Assembly: GCF_028372415.1 (NCBI RefSeq)
Contig: NC_092875.1
Location: forward strand, 229,127,136 to 229,191,135
Direction of reading: 5' to 3'
Source of the DNA: Notamacropus eugenii
Lineage: Eukaryota; Chordata; Mammalia; Diprotodontia; Macropodidae
Length of the DNA: 64,000 nucleotides
The notes below the pieces were generated by a model. That model was not told the DNA's origin and did not search any database. It saw only the letters and a list, made by a program, of their open reading frames with translations. Position 1 is the first letter of the stretch, and every line of letters starts with the position of its first letter. The position numbers were made by a program, and so were the translations under genes. Below are positions 22,856 through 32,754 of this stretch, piece by piece.

Positions 22856-22884
22856 TTATATGCCACTACTCTGAATAAATGAGT

Positions 22885-22990
22885 GAATGAATGAATGAAA
22901 ATGCATTTATTGAGAGCTTTACTATGTACAGAGAACAGTGCTAAGTGCTAGGAATACAAAGCATCTTTGCTTTCAAGGAGGGTGACAATA
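22885..22990 (-). repeat. L2 3' terminus, antisense
   Basis: A (TGAA)n start is followed by 'tgcatttattgagagcttta', 'gtgctaagtgctaggaatac' and 'ctttcaaggaggg', the reversed L2 end. Confidence 0.65.
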
Positions 22991-24404
22991 CATATAAGTG
23001 AGATATCTGGAATATTGGACTTCATGATGATATTATTGAGTAAAGTTCTTACAGACGGTTTCTGAGATCTTCCATATTGGAGTGCTGTTTTTCTGAGATT
23101 GCTTTCAAAGAGCTGTTGGGCTAGATCCTGAGTTTTGTTCCTTTGGCACACCCTGCATCCCATTCATGAAGTGAAAACACACCAATTCTTGTACTGTTTT
23201 TCCTTCTATTTCTCAGAAACTAAAGGATCACCAAGTCCAACTATTTCTGGATTCAGTGTTGAGGTAGAGGAGTCAATGTCTATGAAATGAACGTTCTTTG
23301 TCTATGTCAGTTTCTATCTGACTGTAAGCTTCCATACTGAAAGCATGAATCATCAAGGCATCTAGATATTGGGCTCCAGCTCTGTGCAGGCATTGTTTCT
23401 ACTGATATCTAAACAGCCTAGAATTGGTACCAATCAATGTTGACAGACCAGCTATGTCAACTGGGGTTGAATATTCAAGAACCATAATATCCATCTATAC
23501 CAATGATTTCCTTAGGGAACTTCAACCTAACCTCAATATAGCCCAGATACATTGTATTCATCCACGCCATGGACAGCTATCCCTGAGCATAGGCTGAAAG
23601 CTATCTCCTACAAATGCCTCCCTTGGAATGACTGAAATACAGTCATCTGCTATCCAAACATCAGGACTCTTTATTTATACTTTTCATGATCACTAATGTT
23701 CATGATCCCATAAGTCCAAGAAGAATCCAGGAAGAACATTTGGGAAAGGGCTTAGCATCTTTGCTGACTGGGGCCACCCCTATCCCAGAGCCCATTAGCA
23801 ATACACCATGGTCCACTGAGGCTGCTATGTGAGCTGCTCTAGGGAATATGGTCTGCCTGCTAGCCAACTTCTCACATTATCCTTAGTTAGTCTTTTCCCA
23901 GGAGGACCTCAAAATATCTTGATAAATCTTGGGTATCATTAAGGGGGGGTGTGACTAATTAATTCCCAAATAGCTCCATTAACAATAATTTCTTTTGAAA
24001 GAAAAGAGCATCAATAAATTATTTTTTAAAATAAGAGAGAGCAGAAAGAAAAAAACAGGAGACATAGACAAGCAGGGCAGTGTTGGAAATATCATGTGAA
24101 AGTTATTTTTTTTTCTTAAAGAGCTGTATATAACAGAAAAAGAAGACAAACTACACGTAGGCGTTCACTTTCATACACCATCCCCATTTTTGTCATTCTT
24201 TGCATGCTAAAATACTCATGTTTGTTGGTGTTTATTAAGCTCATAAGAAGAGAAAGTTTATTTTATAAAAAGGGAAAAGGTTATTTCCTTGGGAATGCTA
24301 AAATCCGTCACTGTTTTAGGCAGGATATAAAATACTATTACTATTTATCCATATCCATAGCCAATACTGTATTCCTTGGCCCATACTTTACATTAACATA
24401 ATCT
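22991..24404. other. No recognised feature
   Basis: About 1.4 kb without a recognised gene or repeat. Short frames at 22948-23163 (-) and 24204-24401 (+) have no motif. Old unclassified repeats may be present. Confidence 0.35.
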
Positions 24405-24655
24405 GCTGGCACAGTGGATAGAGCCCTGGGCTTGAAACCAGGAAGACCTGAGTTCAAATCCAGCATTGCATCCTTACTGGCTATATGCCTCTAGGCAAGT
24501 CACTTAACCTCTATTTGGCTCAGCTTCTTCAACTGTAAAATGGGAATGATAATGGCCCCTGTGGTGAGAAAATCAAAAGTGGTAATATTTGTAAAGTGCT
24601 TAACACAGTGCCTGGTATAGAGAAAGTGCTATGTAAATGATGGTAATGATGATGA
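24405..24655 (+). repeat. MIR/CORE SINE, sense, full length
   Basis: tRNA-like head ('ggcacagtggatagagcc', 'gagttcaaatccagc'), 'ctaggcaagtcacttaacct', 'aactgtaaaatgggaatgat', and the tail 'gtaaagtgcttaacacagtg' then 'cctggtatagagaaagtgct'. The order is complete. Confidence 0.85.
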
Positions 24656-24744
24656 TCTCAGCATAGTATAAAACCTACACATGATCATTATTAGCATAAT
24701 TAAGAGGTACTCCCACAACCAGTAGTCCTGGCCAGGGTCTTAGG

Positions 24745-24930
24745 GCAGCAGCATGGTATAATGGAAATGGAACAGGCACTGATGTCAGAGGACCTAAATT
24801 CAAATTGTGCCTCTAACACTGACAACATGTAGTAGATCACTTCACCTCCCACAGCCTGTAAAATGAGGGTGTTGGGCTAGAGAGCCTCTGAGGTCCCTTC
24901 TACCTCTAGATCTGTGATCATATTCTTCTA
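24745..24930 (+). repeat. CORE-type SINE (THER/MAR-like), sense
   Basis: Head 'ggcagcagcatggtataatg', then 'gatcacttcacctccc', 'ctgtaaaatgagggtgttgg', 'ctctgaggtcccttctacct' and 'ctagatctgtgatcatattc', a second CORE-SINE subtype in the window. Confidence 0.8.
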
Positions 24931-25179
24931 TGGGTCTATTTCCACAAAAAAATATCAAGCTTCTAACACCTGCAAAGCCATAATGGCAACTAAATCCAAT
25001 GACCAATCACAATGTACTTTCACAGTTCTTCAATGCTGATAAGCCAAACAGTTCAATGTACTTTACACACATAATATTTGTTTTATAATAGCTGGTCTGG
25101 CATGAAAAAGTAATACAAAGGAAAATCCTGCCGTCCAACCATGGCCTAATTGTTTTTAATGGATCCTTGTACTATCGTC

Positions 25180-25795
25180 ACTGTTCATCCTTTGTTTTCA
25201 AAGAGGGCCAATAACATCACAATGACTCCCATGCGAATTGGATTTAAGTGATTTAAGTGCATGAAATCGTCAGTCTCACTTTTTCTTCCAGAGTCTTGAA
25301 GTCCAGTGACAAGATAAAAATCAAGTTGACCTGAATGCAGTGGGTGACCTTGGCATCTCTGATGCCTGACCAAGCTCTCAACACTCCTCAGCCCTTTCTT
25401 TAGCCTCCTTCATAGCCTTTGGAACAAATTCTTGCCGTCCACTCATTCCATCAGGGAAAGTCTTCACGTGCTTGGGGTAGATATCCCCTCTAACTCACTA
25501 ATGGGTATGAGGTCTATTGGTTACCCTCAACCTGGTTTAGCCTGTCTGCTTGGATAGTGTGGCCCCTGAGCATGCTCAGATGAAAGCTGAGTGACTGGTG
25601 GACACCAAAGGTGGATAAGCAGCCCTGAAAAGGGTTCGGCAAGCCCCCACACCAGAAGTGCTATTCCTCCCTGAACACTTCTCCCAGAGGAGAAATGGAA
25701 TGTGTTTATATTGCCAGCTGTGACCAGCAGATTTCACTGTTGAACTGGGGGGGAGGTGCGTGGAGTGTGCCCACTTCATTTTCAGCTCCAAACTA
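25180..25795 (-). mobile_element. Non-autonomous RTE-derived element, antisense
   Basis: Reversed RTE 3' tail ('tttgttttcaaagagggcca', 'gcgaattggatttaagtg', 'gtcttgaagtccagtgacaa') is followed by sequence matching, in reverse, the block at 39965-40300 ('gcccctgagcatgctcagat' region and 'ccctgaaaagggttcggcaa'). A frame at 25576-25791 is incidental. The element joins a 5' leader-like segment to the RTE 3' end without RTE coding sequence between, so it would depend on RTE machinery. Confidence 0.65.
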
Positions 25796-26124
25796 GAAAG
25801 GGAACAGGGTTGAGACCGTCACAGACTATGCTTAAATCTACCTACTGGACTGGCTCAGAGGTAGGACTTTCCAGGGACAGAGCAGAAATGAGCTTAGCTC
25901 CAGAGAACCTTAGCTTCTCATACTCCAGATGAGTCACACTGTGGCAACGAGCTCCTTCTTCTAGTAGGAGTTTTTAACTGGGCATCCATGAACTTTTTAT
26001 TGAAATGTTTTTAATAACTTTATTTCAAAATAATTGGTTTTCTTTGCAATTCTATGTGTTTTATTTTATATATTTATAAATATTATTCTGAGAAGGGGTT
26101 TCATCAGACTGGCAAACAGGTCCA

Positions 26125-26178
<54 letters not shown>
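26125..26178. repeat. (CA)n microsatellite
   Basis: About 26 uninterrupted CA units. It is paired with the complementary array at 26442. Confidence 0.97.
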
Positions 26179-26180
<2 letters not shown>

Positions 26181-26282
26181 AACAATCTCTCCTCTAGGGA
26201 AAATCCAAGTGAATCCTGAGTTCAAGTTTTAAGGTTTTGTTTACTGAGAGAGTTATGAAATAATTCATAAAAATACATAGCT

Positions 26283-26439
26283 TGGGGACAGCTAGGTGGT
26301 GCAGTGAATAGAGCACCAGCTCTGGAGTCAGGAGGACTTAAGTTCAACTCCCTCCTCAGACACTTGACACTTACTAGCTGTGTGACCTTGGGCAAATCAC
26401 TTAACCCAAATTGCCTTGCCTTCCCCCCTCCAAAAAAAA

Positions 26440-26440
<1 letters not shown>
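26283..26440 (+). repeat. Marsupial tRNA-derived SINE, sense, well preserved
   Basis: 'ggggacagctaggtggtgca' head, 'gagcaccagctctggagtca', 'ctagctgtgtgaccttgggc', 'aaatcacttaacccaaattg', ending in an A-run that passes into (GT)n. It is one of the least diverged SINEs here. A near-identical family member is at 29771. Confidence 0.9.

Positions 26441-26441
<1 letters not shown>

Positions 26442-26485
<44 letters not shown>
26442..26485. repeat. (GT)n microsatellite at a SINE tail
   Basis: About 22 GT units start right after the SINE A-tail, a usual way for microsatellites to arise from SINE tails. It is complementary to (CA)n at 26125-26178. Confidence 0.97.
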
Positions 26486-26488
<3 letters not shown>

Positions 26489-26779
26489 GTAGTTCAATAA
26501 CTCCCTGGGAAATGGGTTCTTTTGCCTCCTGCAAACCCCCCCCCCAAAAAAACTGGAAGATTCCAGGTTATATGCTCTGTAAAGTATAAGAAATCCCTCA
26601 AGACAGATAACAAGATGCCCACAGATAATGAAAACACACTTATATAAAGAGAATCAGACTTACATCATTAGAAATGAGAGACAGAAAAAATAGGGAATGC
26701 TGGGCTTTAAAAAAACTCTGCTTCTTCTAAATGTAAGGAAGGGGGAAAGAATGAAAGAAAAAGCAGGAAATGAATAACA

Positions 26780-27260
26780 TGTTCTACCTAGCTGTGAATT
26801 CATGCCTGAGGTTAACCAAGCTTAGGGCTCACCTACCAGTCTAGCTGTTGCTAAAGCCAAGAAAGCAGTGTTGAAGGGTGTCCATAGCCACAAAAAGAAG
26901 ATGCAAATGTCCCCCACTTTCTGGTGATCCAAGACACTTTGGCTTTGAAGAAAGCCCAAATACCCTCATACAAGTGCCTCTAGGAGAAACAAACTTGATC
27001 ATTGTGACATATAAAGTTTTCCTTGAACACTGAATCCACTATGACAATGACTGAAGACATCAACATCCTGAATTTCATTGTGAATATCAAGACTAAAAAA
27101 CATCAAGTCAGGCAGGTGGGAAAAAAATGCTGTATTTCATTGATGTGGTCAGGGTCAACACACTGATCTGGCCTGATAGAAAGAAGAAGACTGATATCCA
27201 ATTCATCTCAGACTATAATGCTTTGGATATTGCCAACAAAACAGGAATAATATAAGCTAC
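26780..27260 (+). pseudogene. RPL23A: RPL23A processed pseudogene
   Basis: An intronless, decayed copy of large-subunit ribosomal protein L23a (uL23 family), which binds 23S/28S rRNA near the exit tunnel. Readable stretches in order are AKKAVLKGVHSHKKK (about 26855-26900), a degraded middle, MTMTEDINILNFIVNIK/KKHQ near 27040-27105, and the C-terminus [14 protein letters not shown], stop at 27253-27255. The real protein is about 156 residues. Here the basic N-terminal extension is barely recognisable and several frameshifts and codon losses interrupt the frame. There are no introns. The A-rich sequence at 27282-27330 may be the old tail. The 5' boundary is uncertain. It is not a functional gene. 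Confidence 0.85.
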
Positions 27261-27639
27261 ATCCAACTAGTCTACTCCACATAACAAAGAAAAATAAAAT
27301 TCTAGTAAGAAAAATAAGAGCATTGGTGGTTCTCAGTTGTCCATCCACCACTGGGCCACTGCCTATTGTTCCTCCCCAGGAATAAAGATCCCCCAATCCT
27401 TTTCCCAGACTCTAGGGCCACCTTAGTGACAGAGAACTACATCAGCTATCATCAGGAAACTCCATCCCCACAAGAACATTTCAGAAGTAACAAATGCCAC
27501 CTTAAATTTTCTATTGAAGAAATTATCCAAAAACAAATTACTGAGATCTACAGTGAATAAGTACTTTACCCAAGAGTTGGACAACTGTTCACCAGAACTG
27601 TTCACCAGAAGTGGACTTCATTTTTGAAAGAAAAACTTG
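27261..27639. other. No recognised feature
   Basis: A 64-codon frame (27366-27560, +) with no known motif is seen. The sequence could be the mutated 3' end of the pseudogene insertion or single-copy DNA. Confidence 0.3.
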
Positions 27640-28653
27640 TTTTTCTATTGTTTTTTCCTATTAAAAATTTTAAAAAGAAAAATTATCCTAAGAAATATTC
27701 ATAGTCAAATAATGCAGATCCCCTCGTGGCTCATTTTCCTTTGTAATGTTATTATTTCACTAGCATCAGTTCATCCAAGTGTTCTCAGTATGAAAATTAT
27801 CCTATCATATGATGTGAAATTACTCCATTGCATTCATATAGCATCATTTGTTTAATCATTCCTCAATAGGCAGATATCTCCTTAGTTTCCAGTTTTTTTG
27901 CTATTACAAAAAGATCTACCGTAAATATTTTTGTACATATTGACCTTTTCTTCTTTCTTTGATCTTTTTGGGGTAGAAGCATAATAATGGTATCACTGGG
28001 TCTGAGAGTATGTATAGTTTATTGATTTGGGGGGCACATAGTTCCAAATTTCATTCTGGAATGGTTATACTAATTCAAAGCTCCATCTTTGAAAATTAGT
28101 AATTTCCATTTTTGTCATCTTTGTTAATCTGAGTGGGGTGAAACAGAACTCAGAGTTGCTTCATTTTACATTTCTCTAATTATTAGTGATTTGAAGCATT
28201 TTTTCATATGATTGTTGATTGTTTGAATTTCTTCTTTTAAAAACTTTAGGTTTATATCTTTTGACCATTTGTCTTTTGGGGAATGGCTCTTGCTTTCATG
28301 AATTTGAATCAGTTCTTTATATATCTGGGATATGAGATATTCATTAAAGAAACTTACTACAACTGCATTGGTTTTGTTTTTGCAACATTGTTTTAATTTT
28401 ATGTAATCAAAATTGTCCATTCTATCTTCTTTGATCCTTTCTATCCAATATTTGATTATGAATTCTCTCCTCATCCATTGAAATAAAAAGTAATTTCTTC
28501 CTTGCCCCTCTACCTTATTGATGATGTCACCTTTTATGTTTCATGTATCCATATGGAGTTTTTCTTGGGATATAGGGAGAGACATAGGTCTATGGCTAAC
28601 ATCTGCCAGTTTGCTTTCCAGTTTTCCCAGCAGTTTTTGTCAAATAGTGAGTT
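27640..28653 (-). repeat. L1 ORF2 C-terminal region and 3'UTR, antisense
   Basis: Reversed L1: 'tcatttgtttaatcattcct', 'ggtatcactgggtctgagag', 'catttctctaattattagtg', 'cttttgaccatttgtctttt', 'tttatgtaatcaaaattgtc', and 'tgctttccagttttcccagc' at the 5'-most end. It stops abruptly at about 28653. The 102-codon minus frame (28166-28474) is an ORF2 remnant. Confidence 0.85.
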
Positions 28654-29389
28654 GGAAGCAGAAAGTGGGAAGAACCCAAATGAGAAACATAACAAGTTTT
28701 ATGAGAGACTCAAATCCATAAAGGAACCATTGGAAGCACAAAATATTCCAGACAGTTTTGGAAATGGATCTCAAGAAATGGAACCAACCTACCCTGGATT
28801 GCCTGAGCTCACGTAATATACCAGAATTCTCCTGGAAATATGTGATAGAAAACAGTAGAAGTACAAATTATCAAACAGATGAAAAAATATTATTTTATTA
28901 AACTCTATTATGCCATCCTATTTCAAAAGAATAATTGTTTGGTAAAGGCAAGTTCTCTGGCATCCATAATATGGAGTTAAAAGTAAAACACAACAGCTGC
29001 CAACCAAAGCAAACCCAAATGGAATAAGCAGAAACCCAAACATTAGAATATAAAATAAACCAAATTGTTCACTTATGATGTTGTTTGCTTCTCATCATCT
29101 ATATTTAGCTTAAGAATCAAACCAGTTCCAAAATATCAATATAACAGTGTCTTGATTCCAGTGTACAATTGTGTACATAATAAACCCCTTTAAATAGTGT
29201 CTTTAACCTTGGTAAACTTTCAGAGAACAGTTTCAGTTGATTTGGGGTCAGAAGCTAGACTACAAGGAGGTAGGGAGCAAGTGGTAAGCACATAGAAGCA
29301 GAAAGCTGTCAGCTACTTGTCGTAGTGAATTAACAAAAAAAGGGAGGAAAGTTTTAGTATGATAGATTGAGCAGAGCAGCAGAATCTAG
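28654..29389 (+). other. Unclassified insert with a short preserved frame and mRNA-like tail
   Basis: Immediately after the L1 break, a plus-strand frame reads in part [17 protein letters not shown]...YPGLPELT, stop at 28814-28816. Downstream are AT-rich sequences with 'gtacataataaaccccttt' (AATAAA) near 29172-29190. The amino-acid text looks protein-like but I do not recognise the family. A truncated retrocopy of a host mRNA is one explanation, an unclassified repeat another. Confidence 0.3.
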
Positions 29390-29757
29390 TAAAAATTTTT
29401 TAGATGAATTTAATTTATATTTTCAATTAGCTAAAGCCTATTTTCCCTTATTCTCTTTTCTTTACTTTCCACTAAAAAGAAAAAGAATGTCCTTGTGATA
29501 AATTTGCACAGTCAAGTGAAACAAATTTGTTTTGGTCATGTCCAAAAAATAAATATTATATTCCGTAGCCTGATTCCATCACCTGAAAACCTGGCTTGTC
29601 ATCGTATTGAATGATGTTTTCAAGTTGTTTGTTTTTATTATGTGGATTGCTATCCTGATTCGGCTCATTTCATTCAGTTCATACAAGTCTTCCCAGGTTT
29701 CTCTGAAATTGGTCCTTTCATCATTTCTTTTGGATGGTGTAGTTTGTTGTTGTTGTT
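29390..29757 (-). repeat. L1 3'UTR, antisense (older subfamily)
   Basis: Reversed L1 3'UTR: 'caagtgaaacaaatttgttt', 'ctgattcggctcatttcatt', 'cagttcatacaagtcttccc', 'caggtttctctgaaattggt'. Confidence 0.75.
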
Positions 29758-29770
29758 TTAAAGATAAGGT

Positions 29771-29922
29771 AGAGGAGTAACTAGGTGGGACAGTGGAGAG
29801 AGCACCAGCCCTGGAGTCAGGAGGACCTGAGTTCAAATCTTGTCTCAGGCACTTGAAACTTACAAGCTGTGTAACCCTGAGCAAGTCACTTAATCCTGAT
29901 TGCCTTGCAAAAAAATAAAGAT
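29771..29922 (+). repeat. Marsupial tRNA-derived SINE with target duplication
   Basis: Same family as 26283: 'gagcaccagccctggagtca', 'ggaggacctgagttcaaatc', 'gcaagtcacttaatcctgat', short A-rich tail. The repeat 'aaagataaggta' (about 29760-29771 and 29927-29938 region) flanks it. Confidence 0.85.
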
Positions 29923-30812
29923 AAGGTAAAACTAGAAACCAAGATGGCAGAGTAGAGGAAACAATACAGCTGAGTTCCACCCATGACTCCTTCCAAAAGA
30001 TCTAAATAATACAGGCCAAATCCTGATGGGGAAATCCAGAAAAAAGTCATAGTGAATCCTTTATCCAGCCCAGGTCAGCACAGAGAGACAGAGAGGTCTG
30101 CTGACAGTGGGGCTGAGGTAGATCCAGGAGCACACTATCTAAGATACTGCAGTCCCTGAGGAGAAGCTATGCATCAGGGCAAGAAAAGGTCCTTTACTCA
30201 TGCCAGAACACCCTCAGGACTATACTGGGTACAATTTGAGGAGGGAATAGGTGCCAACTCACTAGCCAGTTCTGGGTCACAGATTCAAGGAGGACCAAGA
30301 AGATTGTCTTACAGGAGAGTCTTCCCAGTTGGGAGGTCTTGTGTATTGTACCAAAAAAGAAGGAAGTTCAGGAGTAAGCAGCAATGCTTTGGCACAGACC
30401 TCAGGAGCAGAGCAGGTTCTCAATTGCAGCATCTAACCCAGTCTACAAAGAGGTGACCAGGGTAGGATTCCAAGACCAAAAAGGAACCTGGAGTTCTGCC
30501 AGTCTGAAACAGTAGAATATCCTAGCTAGCTGATAGGGCTGAATCCAACAGCATTTTATTCTCCTTTTGACCAAAACCCAAGTCAAGAACTTGCAGGGAT
30601 CAGACAACGTAGTTAGTCTACAATCAGTCTTTGCCTAGATCACTCTCTGGGTGCACTGAAAGTTTGCAGTCTGTCCCCCAGAACCTGGAATATTTTAACA
30701 CTCAATACCCCCAAGAAAGAAGTAATGTGACCAGCCTAGACATCCTCCCAGATGTGTGACAGAGCCCAACCCTAGCATCAATTCCAGAGTGAAGACATGG
30801 GCAGGAAAACTG

Positions 30813-30925
30813 GGAGAAGGAAGGAAGGAAGGAAGGAAGGAAGGAAGGAAGGAAGGAAGGAAGGAAGGAAGGAAGGAAGGAAGGAAGGAAGGAAGGAAGG
30901 AAGAAAGGAAGGAAGGAAGGAAGGA
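30813..30925. repeat. (GGAA)n microsatellite
   Basis: About 27 GGAA/GAAG units with a single interruption near 30903, inside the internally deleted L1. The lysine/glycine/arginine-rich frame through it is an artefact. Confidence 0.97.
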
Positions 30926-30944
30926 TGCAGTGAATGAAGCCCAA

Positions 30945-31040
30945 CATCATTATTATGCAGCTAGATTTGAATGAAGGTGAAGGTGGTCTTCCTAACTCCA
31001 AACCTAGTGCTCTATCCACTATGCCATCAGCTGTCTCTGC
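30945..31040 (-). repeat. SINE fragment, antisense
   Basis: 'ggtcttcctaactccaaacc' then 'agtgctctatccactatgcc' and 'atcagctgtc', the reversed tRNA-head of a CORE-SINE. It lies next to the (GGAA)n array, which may have grown from its A-tail. Confidence 0.75.
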
Positions 31041-32265
31041 CCAAAGGATATGGGTTTATAGCTAAGATTAACTTTTACACAGAAAAAAATCTGAGTATAA
31101 TGCTACAGGGGAAAAATGGATCTTTAATGAAAGAGAAAGCTTTCAAGCATTCGTGGTGAAAAGACTAGAGCTGCATAGAAACTTTGAAGTTCAAGGACAG
31201 GAGTAAGGAGAAATATAAAATGATAAATATGAACAAACAAGTTTATCCTTACTAAGTAAGGATTAACTGTTTACATTCTAATATAGGAAGATGAGATATG
31301 TATCCCCTCTGAACTCTTTTATTATCAGGGGGTCATAGAGAGAATCTATATACACAAAGCCTGGAAGTGGTTGATGATCTTAAGAGAAGAATAGAAAGAA
31401 AGTGGAAGAGAAATACATTGAGGGGTGAAGTAGGCAGAAAGTAAAGGAAGGTTAAGGGAAATTATCTCATATAATTAGAGTGCCCAAGTACACATCAACA
31501 TAAACAAGAAGGAGAGGGTGAGTGGAGCAGCTGACACTTCAACCTCACTCTCATTTGAACTGGTTAAAGGATGGAAAAATATACACACATACATGGGGAG
31601 GGCGGGGTGAGCGGGGTAGAGACAGTTGTGCATAAATTTAATTAATTCAACAGGGAAATAGAAGGGAAAGAAGAGAAAGAGTAGAATTAGAAGGTATATT
31701 AAAGGAGGAATTAGTCCTAAGCAAAACAAACTCTAAAAATGTACAAAAATATTTATAGCTCTTTTTGATATGGTAAAGAATGGGAATGAAGGGGTGACTA
31801 CAAATTGGTGTATGGATGAACAAGTTATGGTACATAAATGTGATGAAATACTATTGTGTTGTAAGAAATGATAAAACAGATGATTTCAGAGAAACTTAGG
31901 AAGACTTGCATGATCTGGTGTTGAATAAAGTGAACACAAACAGAGCAATTTATGTAAGTAGTAAAGATAAACAGCTCTGGGAGAGTTAGAAACTCTGATC
32001 AGCATAATGATCACCTCAGACTCCAGAGGATTAATGATGAAATATTCCACTCACCTCCTGATAAAAAGGTGAAGTGTTCGGAGTGCAGAATAAGACAATT
32101 TCTTTTAGACATAGCCAATGTGGAAATTTGTTTTGACTGTCATGCTTGTAACAAGGTTGTTTTTTTTCTTTAGTTCTCAAGGAGGGGGGGTTAGACTGGG
32201 AGGGTTAAAAGGCATATTTTTGCTGATTGAAAAAATACATATAATTTAAAAAATAAAAACAGTGG

Positions 32266-32754
32266 AGACTTAAGGGTGTGTGTAGACCATGGGGGAGGAG
32301 CCAGTAAATAGAAAGATATTAAATATATATAAGAGAGAATGATTGGTTGGGTAAGACACTGAAGTCAGTGAAAGAGAATGAGGTCATAGGAACAAGTAGA
32401 GGGGTTGTCTTGGAAAACGAAGGAAAGTAGAAGACAATGAGTTAAGTTGTAGAGAGGTTGCAAGATATAAAATAAGGGAGATCCACAAGTCCATGAGGTA
32501 TAGCCTCAATTTTCTCAGTCAAGTAAGAGGTGACTGGAGCTGCTAAGAATATCCAGAAGAGATTCGAAAGTTTTAATTTTTTTACCTATGTTGAAGGGAA
32601 AATGATTATTAAAGAATGAATAAGACTACTGCTTAAGGAAGATGAGACAAAAATAGCAGAAAAGAAGACAAATCTAGTTACTCATTTTTTATCTTGTCCG
32701 TTTTTTCTGTCAAAAGAATGGAATTTGGATTAGAAAAGACAAAAGAATAATGAT
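32266..32754. other. No recognised feature
   Basis: Single-copy spacer. Its last 14 bases (aaaagaataatgat, 32741-32754) are the target duplication of the HAL1 that follows. Confidence 0.4.

Larger units (their letters stand above)
29932..32265 (+). mobile_element. Internally deleted L1 (5'UTR, ORF1 end, ORF2 end, 3'UTR)
   Basis: The 5' end has the L1-type start 'ccaagatggcagagtagagg' at 29939, a YY1-like motif. About 850 bases of leader-like sequence follow, then a (GGAA)n array and a SINE fragment, the C-terminal part of ORF1 (about 31047-31205, 'ctgagtataatgctacaggg'), non-coding sequence, and from about 31740 the end of ORF2 with a 3'UTR ending in an A-rich tail near 32265. Most of ORF2 is missing. 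No clear target duplication was found, so several events may be superimposed. It is diverged and not coding. Confidence 0.65.

Noticed and set aside
24405-24480. tRNA gene
   Set aside because: The tRNA-like stretch is the head of a CORE-SINE; the cloverleaf is decayed and the SINE body follows. The same holds for the heads at 10240, 26283, 29771 and 45705.
26034-26497. Frames ending in threonine-histidine or valine-cysteine repeats
   Set aside because: Translations of the (CA)n and (GT)n arrays.
30815-30925. CRISPR-like or satellite array
   Set aside because: It is a 4-bp microsatellite with no spacers. No CRISPR, operon or prokaryotic signal exists anywhere in the window.
30756-30974. Lysine/glycine/arginine repeat protein
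   Set aside because: Translation of the (GGAA)n microsatellite.
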